The translations under genes and the position numbers were made by a program. Source: Bog-756 sp963745955 (GTDB lineage: Bacteria > Actinomycetota > Acidimicrobiia > Acidimicrobiales > RAAP-2). From it: 64,000 bases of DNA. Below the pieces are notes generated by a model, which did not search any database, was not told the DNA's origin, and worked only from the letters and a program-made list of their open reading frames with translations. Shown one piece after another: positions 42,732 through 52,027 of the stretch (positions are counted from its first letter, which is position 1; each line of letters begins with the position of its first letter). The DNA is taken from assembly GCA_963745955.1 (NCBI GenBank), contig CAVUZI010000003.1, positions 85,636-149,635 on the forward strand, in the 5' to 3' direction.

Positions 42732-44426
42732 ATGGGCTTCACTTGGACCATCGTCATCCTGGTCATCGCCCTGGGCCTTACCTGGCGGTACCTGGGTTCC
42801 TACATGGCGGCAGTCTTCGAGGGCCGCGTGCACTTCCTGCGCTGGGCCGAGCGCCCTTTCTACCGGCTGCTCGGGACCGGTCCCGAGCCGGAGCAGGAGC
42901 AGAACTGGAAGCGCTACGCCGGAGCAGCCGTGATCTTCTCCGCCGCGTTCATTGGCGTCGGGTATTTCCTTCTGAGGATCCAAGGTTCGCTACCGCTCAA
43001 CCCGCAGCACTTCGGGGCGGTGGGATCAGCGCTCAGCTTCAACACCTCCGCCTCGTTCGTCACCAACACCAACTGGCAGAACTACGGCGGCGAGACGGCG
43101 ATGTCGTACTTCTCGCAGATCGGCGTACTCACTGTGCAACAGTTCGTGAGTGCAGCCGTCGGGATCGCCGTAGCGATCGCTGTGGTGCGGGGTTTCTCCC
43201 GCCGGAACTCTCCCACGATCGGCAACTTCTGGGTCGACATCACCCGTTGCATGCTCTACATCCTCCTGCCGATCGCATTTATTTCAGGATTGATCGTCGT
43301 CGGTCAGGGGGCCGTGCAGACCCTGGCCGGGCCGGTATCAATTCATGATTCGCTGAACGGCGTCAGGCAGACCATCGCCCTTGGTCCCGCCGGCTTTATG
43401 GGCCCCATCATGCAACTCGGGACGAACGGCGGCGGGTTCTTCAACGTCGACCTGGCCCATCCCCTCGAGAACCCGACGGGGTTGACAAACCTGCTTTACA
43501 TCTGGCTCACCCTGTCCATTCCGTTCGCGCTCACCTACACCTTCGGAAAGATGGTGAAGAGCGTCCGCCACGGCGCCGCCCTGCTCGCAGCCATGGTGAT
43601 CATCTTCGGCGTCTGGGTGGGCTTCACCAGCTACGCCGAGCACGGGCAGAACCCCGCTGTGGTCGCCGCCGGCATCCACTCGACGGTCGGGAACACCGAA
43701 GGCAAGGAGGTGCGCTTCGGGGACACGAGCAGCGCGCTCTTCAACGTCTCGATGACGCAGACCTCCGACGGTGCTGTGGACAGCGCAACCGACTCCTACA
43801 ACCCGATCGGGGGTATGGGCCCGATGACGGGCATGATGCTGGGCGAGGTCACGCCGGGGGGGACCGGAAGCGGGCTCTACACGATCCTCATCTATGCCAT
43901 CATCGCCGTGTTCATCGGTGGCCTCATGATCGGGCGAACTCCGGAGTACCTGGGGAAGAAGATACAGGCGAAGGAGGTGAAACTGGCCGGCCTCGGTGCC
44001 CTGGTCATGCCCATCATCGTGCTCATCCTCACGGCGATCGCCGTGTCGATCCACGCCGGCCGGGCCGGCCCCCTAAACGCCGGCCCCCATGGGTTTTCCG
44101 AGATTCTTTATGGGCTGACCTCACAGGGGAACAACAACGGCTCGGCAATGGCGGGACTGACCGGCAACACCCCCTTCTACAACGTTGTTGGTGCCATCGA
44201 CATGCTCATCGGTCGGTTCGGCATCATGATCCCGGCCCTCGCCCTCGGGGGTTCTCTCGCCGCTAAGAACGTGGTCCCCGAGTCGCTCGGGACCTTCCGC
44301 ACCGACAACGGCATGTTCGTCGGCCTCACTATTGGAGTGATCGTGATCATCGGTGGTCTCACCTTCTTCCCTGCCGTCGCCCTCGGCCCGATCGTCGAGC
44401 AGCTCAGCCACGGGAAGTTCTTCTGA
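42732..44426 (+). CDS. kdpA: K+-transporting ATPase subunit KdpA
   Basis: A 564-residue membrane protein of the superfamily of K+ transporters; it selects and translocates potassium. Conserved stretches are FNTSASFVTNTNWQNYGGE, MGPIMQLGTNGGGFFN (selectivity filter region), EVTPGGTGSGLYTILIYAI, GRTPEYLGKKI and YGLTSQGNNNGSAMAGL. It ends at a TGATG overlap with kdpB. The local base composition is a little less GC-rich than the flanks. Confidence 0.96.
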   Translation: MGFTWTIVILVIALGLTWRYLGSYMAAVFEGRVHFLRWAERPFYRLLGTGPEPEQEQNWKRYAGAAVIFSAAFIGVGYFLLRIQGSLPLNPQHFGAVGSALSFNTSASFVTNTNWQNYGGETAMSYFSQIGVLTVQQFVSAAVGIAVAIAVVRGFSRRNSPTIGNFWVDITRCMLYILLPIAFISGLIVVGQGAVQTLAGPVSIHDSLNGVRQTIALGPAGFMGPIMQLGTNGGGFFNVDLAHPLENPTGLTNLLYIWLTLSIPFALTYTFGKMVKSVRHGAALLAAMVIIFGVWVGFTSYAEHGQNPAVVAAGIHSTVGNTEGKEVRFGDTSSALFNVSMTQTSDGAVDSATDSYNPIGGMGPMTGMMLGEVTPGGTGSGLYTILIYAIIAVFIGGLMIGRTPEYLGKKIQAKEVKLAGLGALVMPIIVLILTAIAVSIHAGRAGPLNAGPHGFSEILYGLTSQGNNNGSAMAGLTGNTPFYNVVGAIDMLIGRFGIMIPALALGGSLAAKNVVPESLGTFRTDNGMFVGLTIGVIVIIGGLTFFPAVALGPIVEQLSHGKFF

Positions 44427-46495
44427 TGACCATGACCGCCACCCAACCGGGTCAACCGGGTCCAGGAACCGAGGCCCACGGCGTCGCTGAGGCCCGCAGC
44501 CTCTTTGACGGCGAGATCCTCCGGCAGGCTCTGGTCGACTCGTTCAAGAAGCTAAACCCGGCAATCCAAATCAAGAATCCGGTCATGTTCGTGGTCCTGG
44601 TGGGCACCGTGATCACCTTCATCGAGGCCATCGCCCACCCCAGCACCTTCACCTGGTCGATCACCATCTGGCTCTTTCTGACGGTGATCTTCGCCAACCT
44701 CGCTGAGGCAATGGCCGAAGGCCGAGGCAAGGCTCAGGCCGACACCCTCCGCCGGATGCGGTCGGAGACCGAGGCCCGCCGGCTGAAGGCCGACGGGACC
44801 GAGGAGCTGGTACCGGCCGCGGAGCTGGGCAAGGGAGACCTGGTCATCTGCGAGGCGGGCGACCTGATCCCCTCCGACGGGGAGATCACCGAGGGGATCG
44901 CCTCCGTCGACGAGTCGGCAATCACCGGCGAGTCGGCGCCGGTTATCCGTGAGTCGGGAGGTGACCGCTCGGCGGTCACGGGTGGGACCAAGGTTCTGTC
45001 CGACCGCATCGTGATCCGGATCACCGCGGAGCGAGGCCACACCTTCCTTGACCGGATGATCACCCTGGTGGAGGGCGCCAACCGACAGAAGACCCCTAAC
45101 GAGATCGCCCTCACCATCCTGCTGGCCGTGCTCACCATCGTCTTCATCCCCGTTGTCGTGACACTCCAGATGTTCGGCCACTACTCCGGGGCCACAGTCT
45201 CGGTGGTCGTCCTGGTGTCGCTGCTGGTGTGCCTCATCCCCACCACCATCGGGGCCTTGTTGTCGGCCATCGGCATCGCCGGCATGGACCGCCTGGTCCA
45301 GCGCAACGTGCTGGCCATGAGCGGACGGGCGGTGGAGGCTGCCGGTGACGTACAGACGTTATTGCTGGACAAGACCGGCACCATCACCCTGGGCAACCGG
45401 ATGGCGTCTGATTTCTATCCGGTCGGAGGCCACACCGAACATGACGTGGCCGACGTCGGACAACTCGCCTCGCTGGCCGACGAGACACCCGAGGGCCGCT
45501 CCATCGTGGTCCTGGCCAAGGAGCGTTTCGACATCCGCGAGCGCGATCTCGAAGGGGGGCATGCCTTCGTGCCCTTCACCGCCCAGACCCGCATGTCCGG
45601 CCTCGACGTCGGCCCCCGTCAGATCAGGAAGGGTGCGGCCGACTCGGTCAAGCGCTGGGTCACCGAGCAGGGCGGGACCGTCCCCGCCGACCTGGACGGC
45701 ATCGTGGAGCGGGTCTCCCGGGCCGGGTCCACCCCGCTGGTGGTGGCCGACGGTCGGGACATCCTCGGGGTCATCGAGCTGAAGGACGTCGTCAAGCAAG
45801 GCATCCGGGAGAAGTTCGACGAGATGCGCCAGATGGGCATCCGCACCGTGATGATCACCGGCGACAACCCCCTCACCGCGGCGGCCATCGCCCAGGAGGC
45901 GGGCGTCGACGACTTCCTGGCCGAGGCCACCCCCGAGGCCAAGATGGCCCTCATCAAGTCCGAACAGGAGGGCGGGAAGCTGATCGCCATGACTGGCGAC
46001 GGGACCAACGACGCCCCGGCCCTGGCCCAGGCGGACGTGGGGGTGGCCATGAACACCGGGACCACCGCGGCCAAAGAGGCCGGCAACATGGTCGATCTCG
46101 ACTCGAACCCGACCAAGCTCATCGACGTGGTCGAGATAGGAAAGCAGCTCCTCATCACCCGGGGCTCGCTGACCACCTTCTCCATCGCCAATGACGTGGC
46201 CAAGTACTTCGCCATCATCCCGGCCTTGTTCCTCGCTACCTATCCGCAGCTCGAGCCGCTCAACATCATGAAGCTGCACAGCCCGCAGAGCGCGGTCCTT
46301 TCGGCAGTGATCTTCAATGCACTGGTGATCGTGGCGCTGATCCCGCTGGCACTTCGCGGCGTGAGGTTCCGCGCCGCCGGCTCGGCGGCCATCCTGCGCC
46401 GGAACGTCTTCATCTACGGAGTGGGCGGGATCATTGCCCCCTTCATCTTCATCAAGCTCATCGATCTCATCCTCGTCGCGTTGCACGCCTACTGA
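44426..46495 (+). CDS. kdpB: K+-transporting P-type ATPase subunit KdpB
   Basis: A 689-residue P-type ATPase that powers KdpA. SVDESAITGESAPVIRESGGD is the actuator TGES loop; LLLDKTGTITLGNR holds the phosphorylated D315; the nucleotide domain has KGAADSVKRWV; MTGDGTNDAPALAQADVGVAMN is the hinge. The regulatory serine of the actuator loop (TGESA) is present, as in E. coli KdpB. No frame disruption. Confidence 0.97.
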   Translation: MTMTATQPGQPGPGTEAHGVAEARSLFDGEILRQALVDSFKKLNPAIQIKNPVMFVVLVGTVITFIEAIAHPSTFTWSITIWLFLTVIFANLAEAMAEGRGKAQADTLRRMRSETEARRLKADGTEELVPAAELGKGDLVICEAGDLIPSDGEITEGIASVDESAITGESAPVIRESGGDRSAVTGGTKVLSDRIVIRITAERGHTFLDRMITLVEGANRQKTPNEIALTILLAVLTIVFIPVVVTLQMFGHYSGATVSVVVLVSLLVCLIPTTIGALLSAIGIAGMDRLVQRNVLAMSGRAVEAAGDVQTLLLDKTGTITLGNRMASDFYPVGGHTEHDVADVGQLASLADETPEGRSIVVLAKERFDIRERDLEGGHAFVPFTAQTRMSGLDVGPRQIRKGAADSVKRWVTEQGGTVPADLDGIVERVSRAGSTPLVVADGRDILGVIELKDVVKQGIREKFDEMRQMGIRTVMITGDNPLTAAAIAQEAGVDDFLAEATPEAKMALIKSEQEGGKLIAMTGDGTNDAPALAQADVGVAMNTGTTAAKEAGNMVDLDSNPTKLIDVVEIGKQLLITRGSLTTFSIANDVAKYFAIIPALFLATYPQLEPLNIMKLHSPQSAVLSAVIFNALVIVALIPLALRGVRFRAAGSAAILRRNVFIYGVGGIIAPFIFIKLIDLILVALHAY

Positions 46496-46508
46496 TGGAG
46501 TCCCTCTG

Positions 46509-47157
46509 ATGCTCGTCCATCTCCGCCGCTCACTCATCTCGATCGTGATGATCACGGTCTTCTTCGGGTTCGTCTACGCATTTGTCGGGACCGGCGTCGC
46601 CCAGGTGCTGTTCAAGCACCAGGCCGACGGCTCGATCACCGCGAACGGCTCGACCCTCATCGGCCAGAACTGGTCGCAGACCAGGTGCCCCGGCCACCTG
46701 CTCGGGAGCTGCGTGTTCCAGGGCCGGCCCGACGCCGTGGGTCCCTATGCCGGCTCCTTGAACCCGGTGGCCGGTGGGGGGGACAACCCGCTTGGGGCCA
46801 ACAACGTCCCCGGCAAGCCCGGAGTCTTGAACTCTGGCGAGTCCGGGGCAAGCAACCTCGGTCCTCGGTCCAAGGTCCTGTTGAGCAATACCCAGGAGCT
46901 GGTCGCCTACTGGCACCAGCGGGGTGTCAATCCCACTCCCGATCTCGTTACGACCTCGGGAAGCGGCATCGATCCCGACATCACCGCGGCCGATGCCACT
47001 GGCCGAGATCCCGATGGTCTCCAAGGCCACCGGCATCGCTCCCGCCACGCTGCGGGCGCTCATCGCCCGTGAGAACAACGGCGCGCAGTTGGGCTTCCTC
47101 GGCAGCAGCTACATCAATGTGCTGCAGCTGAACGAGGCGCTCGCCAAGCTGCGATGA
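46509..47157 (+). CDS. kdpC: K+-transporting ATPase subunit KdpC, with frameshift
   Basis: About 215 residues. One N-terminal membrane helix (LISIVMITVFFGFVYAFVGTGVAQ), then GSTLIGQNWSQ and GSGIDPDITAADA. The conserved C-terminus ALAEIPMVSKATGIAPATLRAL to YINVLQLNEALAKLR is in another frame; removing one base near 46998 restores DALAEIP. With the correction the subunit is complete, so a consensus error is more likely than loss of function in an otherwise intact operon. Confidence 0.88.
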
Positions 47158-47173
47158 ACATCGCCGACTGAGG

Positions 47174-48367
47174 TTGGAACAGTCGAACGGGATCGACGGG
47201 TCGGCGAGCGAGGGCCCGGACGCCGCGGCCTCGGTCGAGGCCACCGGGCGGTTCCGGATCTACCTGGGCTCGGCCCCCGGGGTGGGCAAGTCGTACGCCA
47301 TGTTGAGCGAGGGGCTCCGGCGGAAGCATCGGGGCGCAGACGTCGTCATCGGGTTCGTCGAGTGCCACGGTCGGGAGCGCACCGAGGAGCTCATCGACGA
47401 CATGGAGGTGATCCCTCGGCGGGCCGTCGACTACCGGGGAACACGCTTCGAGGAGATGGACCTCGACGCCATCCTCGATCGCCAGCCCCAGGTGGTCCTG
47501 GTGGACGAGCTCGCCCACACCAACATCCCCGGCTCGGGCCGTCACGAGAAGCGCTGGCAGGATGTGATGGCGCTCCTGAGCGCCGACATCGACGTCGTCA
47601 CCACCGTCAACATCCAGCACCTGGAGAGCATCGCCGACGCGGTGGAGCGGATCCTCGAAGTCCAGATCCGCGAGCGGGTTCCCGACTGGGTGCTCCGCAA
47701 GGCGGACCAGATCGAACTGGTCGACTCGTCACCGGAGCAGCTCCGCCGCCGGATGATCCACGGCAACATCTATCCTCCCGAGAAGGTCCCCCAGGCCCTC
47801 TCTCACTACTTCCGGACCGACAACCTGACCGCCCTGCGAGAACTGGCCCTGCGCTTCCTGGCCGACGAGACCGAGGAGCAGCTCCTCGAGTACCTCCGTC
47901 ACCAGCGCAAGGATGTCGTTTGGGAGACCCACGAGCGCATCCTCGTCGGGGTCACCACCGCACCGGGCACCGACGCCATCGTGCGCCGGGCCTCCCGCAT
48001 GGCCTCCCGCATCAAGGCCGACCTCCAGGTCCTCCACGTCCTCGCCCCGAGGCGGGCCGGCCAGTTCCCCGACGACCAGCTGATCACGCTCCGACAGGTC
48101 ACCGCCGATGTCGGCGCCGAGTGGAACGAGGTCAGAAGCGACGACCCGGCCCAGGCCCTCATCGACTTCGCCCGGTCGCGGCACTTCACCCAGATCGTGG
48201 TCGGCTCGAGCGGTCGATCGCGGTTCCAAGAGCTCCTCGGCGGGGGCTCGATCGTCCGGAAGATCGCACGACTGTCTGCGCCGGCGGCCATCGACGTGCA
48301 CATCATCGCCCGAAGAGATGCCTTCGCCGACTCTGAATTCTACGTGGAGGCGGCCGACGAGTCCTAG
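47174..48367 (+). CDS. Stand-alone KdpD N-terminal (KdpD + USP) protein
   Basis: 397 residues corresponding only to the cytosolic N-terminal half of KdpD. GSAPGVGKSYAMLSEGLRRK is the Walker A, VVLVDELAHTNIPGSGRHEKRWQDV the Walker B, GNIYPPEKVPQALSHYFRTDNLTALRELALRFLAD the conserved end of the KdpD domain, and ILVGVTTAPGTDAIVRRASRM starts a universal-stress-protein domain. It ends before any membrane segment or kinase. The start is probably TTG at 47174, 16 bp after kdpC, so it is in the kdp operon. It likely works with the kinase lacking this half. Confidence 0.88.
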   Translation: MEQSNGIDGSASEGPDAAASVEATGRFRIYLGSAPGVGKSYAMLSEGLRRKHRGADVVIGFVECHGRERTEELIDDMEVIPRRAVDYRGTRFEEMDLDAILDRQPQVVLVDELAHTNIPGSGRHEKRWQDVMALLSADIDVVTTVNIQHLESIADAVERILEVQIRERVPDWVLRKADQIELVDSSPEQLRRRMIHGNIYPPEKVPQALSHYFRTDNLTALRELALRFLADETEEQLLEYLRHQRKDVVWETHERILVGVTTAPGTDAIVRRASRMASRIKADLQVLHVLAPRRAGQFPDDQLITLRQVTADVGAEWNEVRSDDPAQALIDFARSRHFTQIVVGSSGRSRFQELLGGGSIVRKIARLSAPAAIDVHIIARRDAFADSEFYVEAADES

Positions 48368-48416
48368 CGGCGCGGCGGTTCCGCATCGGCGGACTGCCAG
48401 ATGATCGGTGGGCGAC

Positions 48417-49019
48417 TCAGCAGGTACCGACGGCCTCGACGGTGAGCTCGCTCACCTTCCACGTGCCGTCCTTCTTGACCAGGTCTGCGGTGGTGGACCG
48501 GCGGCCACCGGGGGTGTTCTTGGCCCGCTTCCCGTCGGTGGTGTACTCGATCCAGCGCCTGTCGTCGAAGCAATCTGTCACGATTGCTTGGGTCGGGTCC
48601 GAGGCCGGCGAAAGTGAGGTGACCGCTGGGCGATGAGCCGTCACACCTCTCGTGACGATGTCGTGCAGCTGGTCCCAGGCCAGTCCCTGCACCAAGAGGG
48701 TGAGCGCATCGCCGGTGGCGTGTTGGGCCAGGAGCGGCGATTGGAAGTCTGACGTCTCCGCCGCCGTCACCAGGTCGGCCCACATGGTCCGGTAGCCGGC
48801 GATCACCTCATTGGACACGACGGCCTTCGTCTGAGTGGTCGATGTGACCGTCGCGGTCCCGGCCGTCGTCGGCGCGGTGGTGGGTGAGGAGGTCGAAGAG
48901 CTTCCACAGGCGCTGACGGCGAGGGCGACTGTCATCACCACCAGCACAGTCAGTCGGGACGACTGACGTTGGGCCCGGCCTCGATCCAGGTCGATCCGAT
49001 GCCGGGACGGGCCGCCCAC
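48417..49019 (-). CDS. Putative lipoprotein
   Basis: About 200 residues. SSRLTVLVVMTVALAVSAC ends in the lipobox AVSAC, followed by a Ser/Thr-rich linker and a compact domain (YRTMWADLVTAAETSDFQSPLL, then VKKDGTWKVSELTVEAVGTC) that looks like a SnoaL/NTF2-type or DUF4878-like fold. The start is uncertain: GTG at 49019 gives a usual signal peptide; in-frame codons further upstream are not conserved-looking. The role is unknown. Confidence 0.62.
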   Translation of the reverse strand: MGGPSRHRIDLDRGRAQRQSSRLTVLVVMTVALAVSACGSSSTSSPTTAPTTAGTATVTSTTQTKAVVSNEVIAGYRTMWADLVTAAETSDFQSPLLAQHATGDALTLLVQGLAWDQLHDIVTRGVTAHRPAVTSLSPASDPTQAIVTDCFDDRRWIEYTTDGKRAKNTPGGRRSTTADLVKKDGTWKVSELTVEAVGTC

Positions 49020-49104
49020 GTGGGAGTTCGGCAGGATTGCCTCGACCCGACGCCACCTGTGACTCTGGCTGGTTCGTAACGAAGGTGCCGCTATGACAAC
49101 GTCC

Positions 49105-49974
49105 TCATGGTTCGGAGTCGTCGGCACTTGGGCCGGGGTGGGGTGCACCCACCCGGGCCAGTCCGTCGGGCGGGTCCTCGCCGGCCAGGGCCACACCGAC
49201 CTGATCTGCGATGGCCACGGCCACGAGGAGCCGATCGGACGAGACGGGCTTCCCGGGCGTGGGTGTGAGCAGGAAGTGCCCGAGCAGCCAGCCACCGCTC
49301 CGCACCGGCAGGTCGACGTTGCGGGGCAGCCCGAGGTCGTCGGTCGACCACGTGTCCTGGCCCACCGTGACGTGGCCGTCGGGTGTCACCCGGGCCACGG
49401 CCTGCTCGGTGCCGTGGGCGGTGAACCGGCAGTCCCGCAGGAACAGGAGCTCGAGGAGCTCCCTGGACGCGGTCGCCACCACCACCTGTGGATCCTTGCC
49501 GGTGGCGGCCAACTCGGTGACCGAGTGGAGCTGGGCCATCTGGCGCCGGCCCTGCCAGGCCGCGTCACGGTGATGACGGCCGCGGGCGGCCAGCTCACCG
49601 ACGGCCAGTCCCACCACCAGCAACAAGATCTCGGTGATGAAGTCGGAGTGGCTGGTGATCCGGAACGACTGGTACGGGCGGGTGAGGAAGAAGTCGAAGG
49701 AGAGCGCGGACACGAGCGCGGCGGTGGCGGCGGCCATCCGGCGGCCCGTGCTGGCCACGGCCACGATGACCACGACGAGGAAGAGGGCCGTGTCGGCCGT
49801 ATCGAGCTGTGACCGCCAGGGGATCAGCACCACGGCGGTGACGATGGGGGCGACGACCGCGGCCAGCATGACCCAGGTGCCGACGCTCACGCCGGACCGG
49901 TGGGCCGCGGCGGACGGCTGAGCGTCGGTGTCCTGTCGTTGTTGCCATCGCTCGGGCCTGGTCACGGTACCCAC
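49105..49974 (-). CDS. DUF4118 membrane protein with GAF-like region and no kinase
   Basis: 289 residues. Hydrophobic segments near 32-52, 61-78, 82-95 and 112-128, with FFLTRPYQSFRITSHSDFITEILLLVVG in between, form the KdpD-type DUF4118 module. The soluble part (SVTELAATGKDPQVVVATASRELLELL to VAVAIADQVGVALAGE) resembles the KdpD GAF region. It stops before the H-box, so it cannot signal as a kinase alone. It is the fourth KdpD-related gene of the locus and may be a sensor subunit or a relic. Confidence 0.78.
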   Translation of the reverse strand: MGTVTRPERWQQRQDTDAQPSAAAHRSGVSVGTWVMLAAVVAPIVTAVVLIPWRSQLDTADTALFLVVVIVAVASTGRRMAAATAALVSALSFDFFLTRPYQSFRITSHSDFITEILLLVVGLAVGELAARGRHHRDAAWQGRRQMAQLHSVTELAATGKDPQVVVATASRELLELLFLRDCRFTAHGTEQAVARVTPDGHVTVGQDTWSTDDLGLPRNVDLPVRSGGWLLGHFLLTPTPGKPVSSDRLLVAVAIADQVGVALAGEDPPDGLARVGAPHPGPSADDSEP

Positions 49975-50114
49975 GACCCTACTGTGGCACGATCAAAACC
50001 GGCTGAGTAGGGCATGGCGGACCTTCCAGCGTGGGAGAATCCAAATTTTCATGGGCCTGTTACGCGCCCACGCCCTTCAGATGCTACGAAGGGCGGGATG
50101 GAAGTGAGGGCCCG

Positions 50115-50552
50115 ATGACGGCGACAAAGGCCGCACCGGTCGAGGGCGAACAGCCGATCGCCATGGTATCGGTGACGAGTAGCGAGGACTACCGCGGGGA
50201 GATCCGCGCCGGGCGCCACCGCTTCGTCGCCGACGAAGGCCCCGAGGTGGGCGGCGACGACGAGGGCCCGAGCCCATACCAACTGCTCCTCGCCGCCCTG
50301 GTGCAGTGCACGGCGGCGACACTGCGGATGTACGCCAACCGGAAGGGCTGGGTCCTCGGTGAGGTGGCCGTACGCGCCCAGCTGCTGCGCACCGGGGACG
50401 GAGCCACCAAGGTGGAGCGGATCGAGCGCACCGTCACCGTGTCCGGCGACCTCACCGACGAGCAGCGCCGGCGGTTGGCCGAGATCGCCGACCGGACCCC
50501 GGTGACGCGGACCCTGCGGGCCGGTCTGACCATCGACACTGCGTTCACATGA
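50115..50552 (+). CDS. OsmC family protein
   Basis: A 145-residue OsmC/Ohr-superfamily protein. ETx-like core GEIRAGRHRFVADEGPEVGGDDEGPSPYQLLLAALVQCTAATLRMYA carries the first reactive cysteine, near residue 72. The second cysteine of true peroxidases, usually in VHLC near the C-terminus, is not visible (RTPVTRTLRAGLTI), so a classical two-cysteine peroxide reductase is doubtful. Its stop lies inside a tandem repeat. Confidence 0.85.
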   Translation: MTATKAAPVEGEQPIAMVSVTSSEDYRGEIRAGRHRFVADEGPEVGGDDEGPSPYQLLLAALVQCTAATLRMYANRKGWVLGEVAVRAQLLRTGDGATKVERIERTVTVSGDLTDEQRRRLAEIADRTPVTRTLRAGLTIDTAFT

Positions 50553-50614
50553 CTCTGCGTTCACATGACTCTGCGTTCACATGACTCTGCGTTCACATCG
50601 CCTCGTTCACATCA
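50540..50614. repeat. 16-bp tandem repeat carrying the osmC stop codon
   Basis: tgcgttcacatgactc is repeated at 50540, 50556 and 50572, with a diverged fourth copy at 50588 and a partial fifth (cgttcacatcac). The first copy encodes the last two residues and TGA stop of the OsmC gene. Confidence 0.95.
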
Positions 50615-50652
50615 CACTGTGTCCGTCGCCTGCGGGATGATCGATTGATCCG

Positions 50653-51264
50653 ATGACCGCCTGTCCGACACTGGAGACCGAACGCCTGACCCTCCGCCCC
50701 CTGGAGGAATCGGATCTCGATGCCTACACCGAGATGTTGATGGAGCCGGAGGTGCGGAGGTCGCTGCGGCTGCCGAGGACCTATTCGCGCAGCGATGCGT
50801 GGCGGGGCATGGCTCAATGGCGGGGCCAGTGGGAGCTGCGCGGCTCGGGGCAGTGGGCCGTCACCGAGCGATCGAGTGGGAACTTCGTGGGACGGGCCGG
50901 TCTCCACCGTCCCGAACTACCCGACTGGCCCGGCATGGAGGTCGGTTGGACGCTCCATCCCTCCTACTGGGGAAAGGGGTATGCGACCGAGGCGGCGGTC
51001 CGATCGATCGCCTACGCCTTCGAGGTCATCGGGGTGGACGAGGTGTTCAGCGTCATCCTCCCCGAGAACGAGCGCTCACAGGCCGTTGCCCGCCGCGTCG
51101 GGCTCACCTTCCTCGACGAGCGTGTGCTGTCGAGCTATCCGGAGACGGCTCACGGCATCTGGAGGCTGGGCCGAGGGGAGTGGCAGTCGGCGGGGCGCAC
51201 AGTGCCGGGCTGTGACCTCAGCGCAGATGGAGACCGCCGTCGACCAGCACCACCTCTCCGGTGA
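50653..51264 (+). CDS. GNAT family N-acetyltransferase (RimJ-like)
   Basis: 203 residues. LETERLTLRPLEESDLDAYTEML is the family start; MEVGWTLHPSYWGKGYATEAAVRSIAYAF is the acetyl-CoA-binding region, then VILPENERSQAVARRVGLTFLDE. The typical domain ends near residue 180; the last 15 codons are antisense to the neighbouring SDR, so the true stop may be earlier. The substrate is probably a protein N-terminus or small amine. Confidence 0.82.
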   Translation: MTACPTLETERLTLRPLEESDLDAYTEMLMEPEVRRSLRLPRTYSRSDAWRGMAQWRGQWELRGSGQWAVTERSSGNFVGRAGLHRPELPDWPGMEVGWTLHPSYWGKGYATEAAVRSIAYAFEVIGVDEVFSVILPENERSQAVARRVGLTFLDERVLSSYPETAHGIWRLGRGEWQSAGRTVPGCDLSADGDRRRPAPPLR

Positions 51265-51988
51265 CGTAGGCCGAACGGGCCAGCCCGAGGATCACCTCGG
51301 CCACGTCTTCCGGCTGGGCCGTGCGCTGGAGGGGTGCCTGCGCGTTGACGAACTCGCGGACGAAGTCCCAGTCCGCCGTCCAGGGGGTGTCGACCAGTCC
51401 GGGGGCCACTGCGTTGACCCGGATGGCAGGCCCGAGTGAGTTGGCCAGCAGCCTGGTCATGTGGCTGACCGCCGCCTTCGAGCAGGCATAGGGGATCGAG
51501 CTCCCGGTCGGCCGCTCGCCGGCGACCGAGGAGACGTTGATGATCTGGCCCCGCCCCGACGAGCGCAGATGAGCCACCGCGGCCACCGTGACCTGCCAGG
51601 TGCCGATGACGTTGACGTCGAAGATGCGCCGCCAGATGTCGGGCGATGCGCCTTCGAGGTCGGTATGGGAGATGACCTCGGTGGTGCCGGCATTGTTGAC
51701 CAGAACATCGAGTCCGCCGTGGCGGGCCACGACCTCATCGATGAGCCGCTGGGCCTGGTCCTCGTCGGACACGTCGGCCTGCACGTAGCTGGCACCGGCC
51801 AGCTCGCCGGCCAGTGCACGACCTGCATCCACGGACGTCGACGAGTTGATGACCACGGTCGCACCGGAGGCGGCGAACAGACGGGCGGTGGCTGCCCCGA
51901 TTCCCGACGAGGAGCCGGTGACGAGCACGGTCTGTCCCTCGAAGGCGGCGTCGCGGGCGGTGGACGGGGACGGAGGCGGATCGGACAT
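51218..51988 (-). CDS. SDR family oxidoreductase
   Basis: A 256-residue classical SDR. TVLVTGSSSGIGAATARLFAASG, LVNNAGTTEV, the catalytic serine in IINVSSVAG, YACSKAAVSHM (YxxxK) and GEVVLVDGGLHLR are all present. I chose the ATG at 51988 (MSDPPPSPS); upstream in-frame sequence is the 5' part of the divergent gene's region. The substrate is unknown. Confidence 0.87.
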   Translation of the reverse strand: MSDPPPSPSTARDAAFEGQTVLVTGSSSGIGAATARLFAASGATVVINSSTSVDAGRALAGELAGASYVQADVSDEDQAQRLIDEVVARHGGLDVLVNNAGTTEVISHTDLEGASPDIWRRIFDVNVIGTWQVTVAAVAHLRSSGRGQIINVSSVAGERPTGSSIPYACSKAAVSHMTRLLANSLGPAIRVNAVAPGLVDTPWTADWDFVREFVNAQAPLQRTAQPEDVAEVILGLARSAYVTGEVVLVDGGLHLR

Positions 51989-52027
51989 GGCGCGAGTGTA
52001 CGACCGGGCGTCGCCTAGGTTCTGTCC

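Noticed and set aside
46509..47157. kdpC as a pseudogene
   Set aside because: A single-base shift restores the full conserved C-terminus, and many neighbours have the same type of indel, so a sequence error is more likely.
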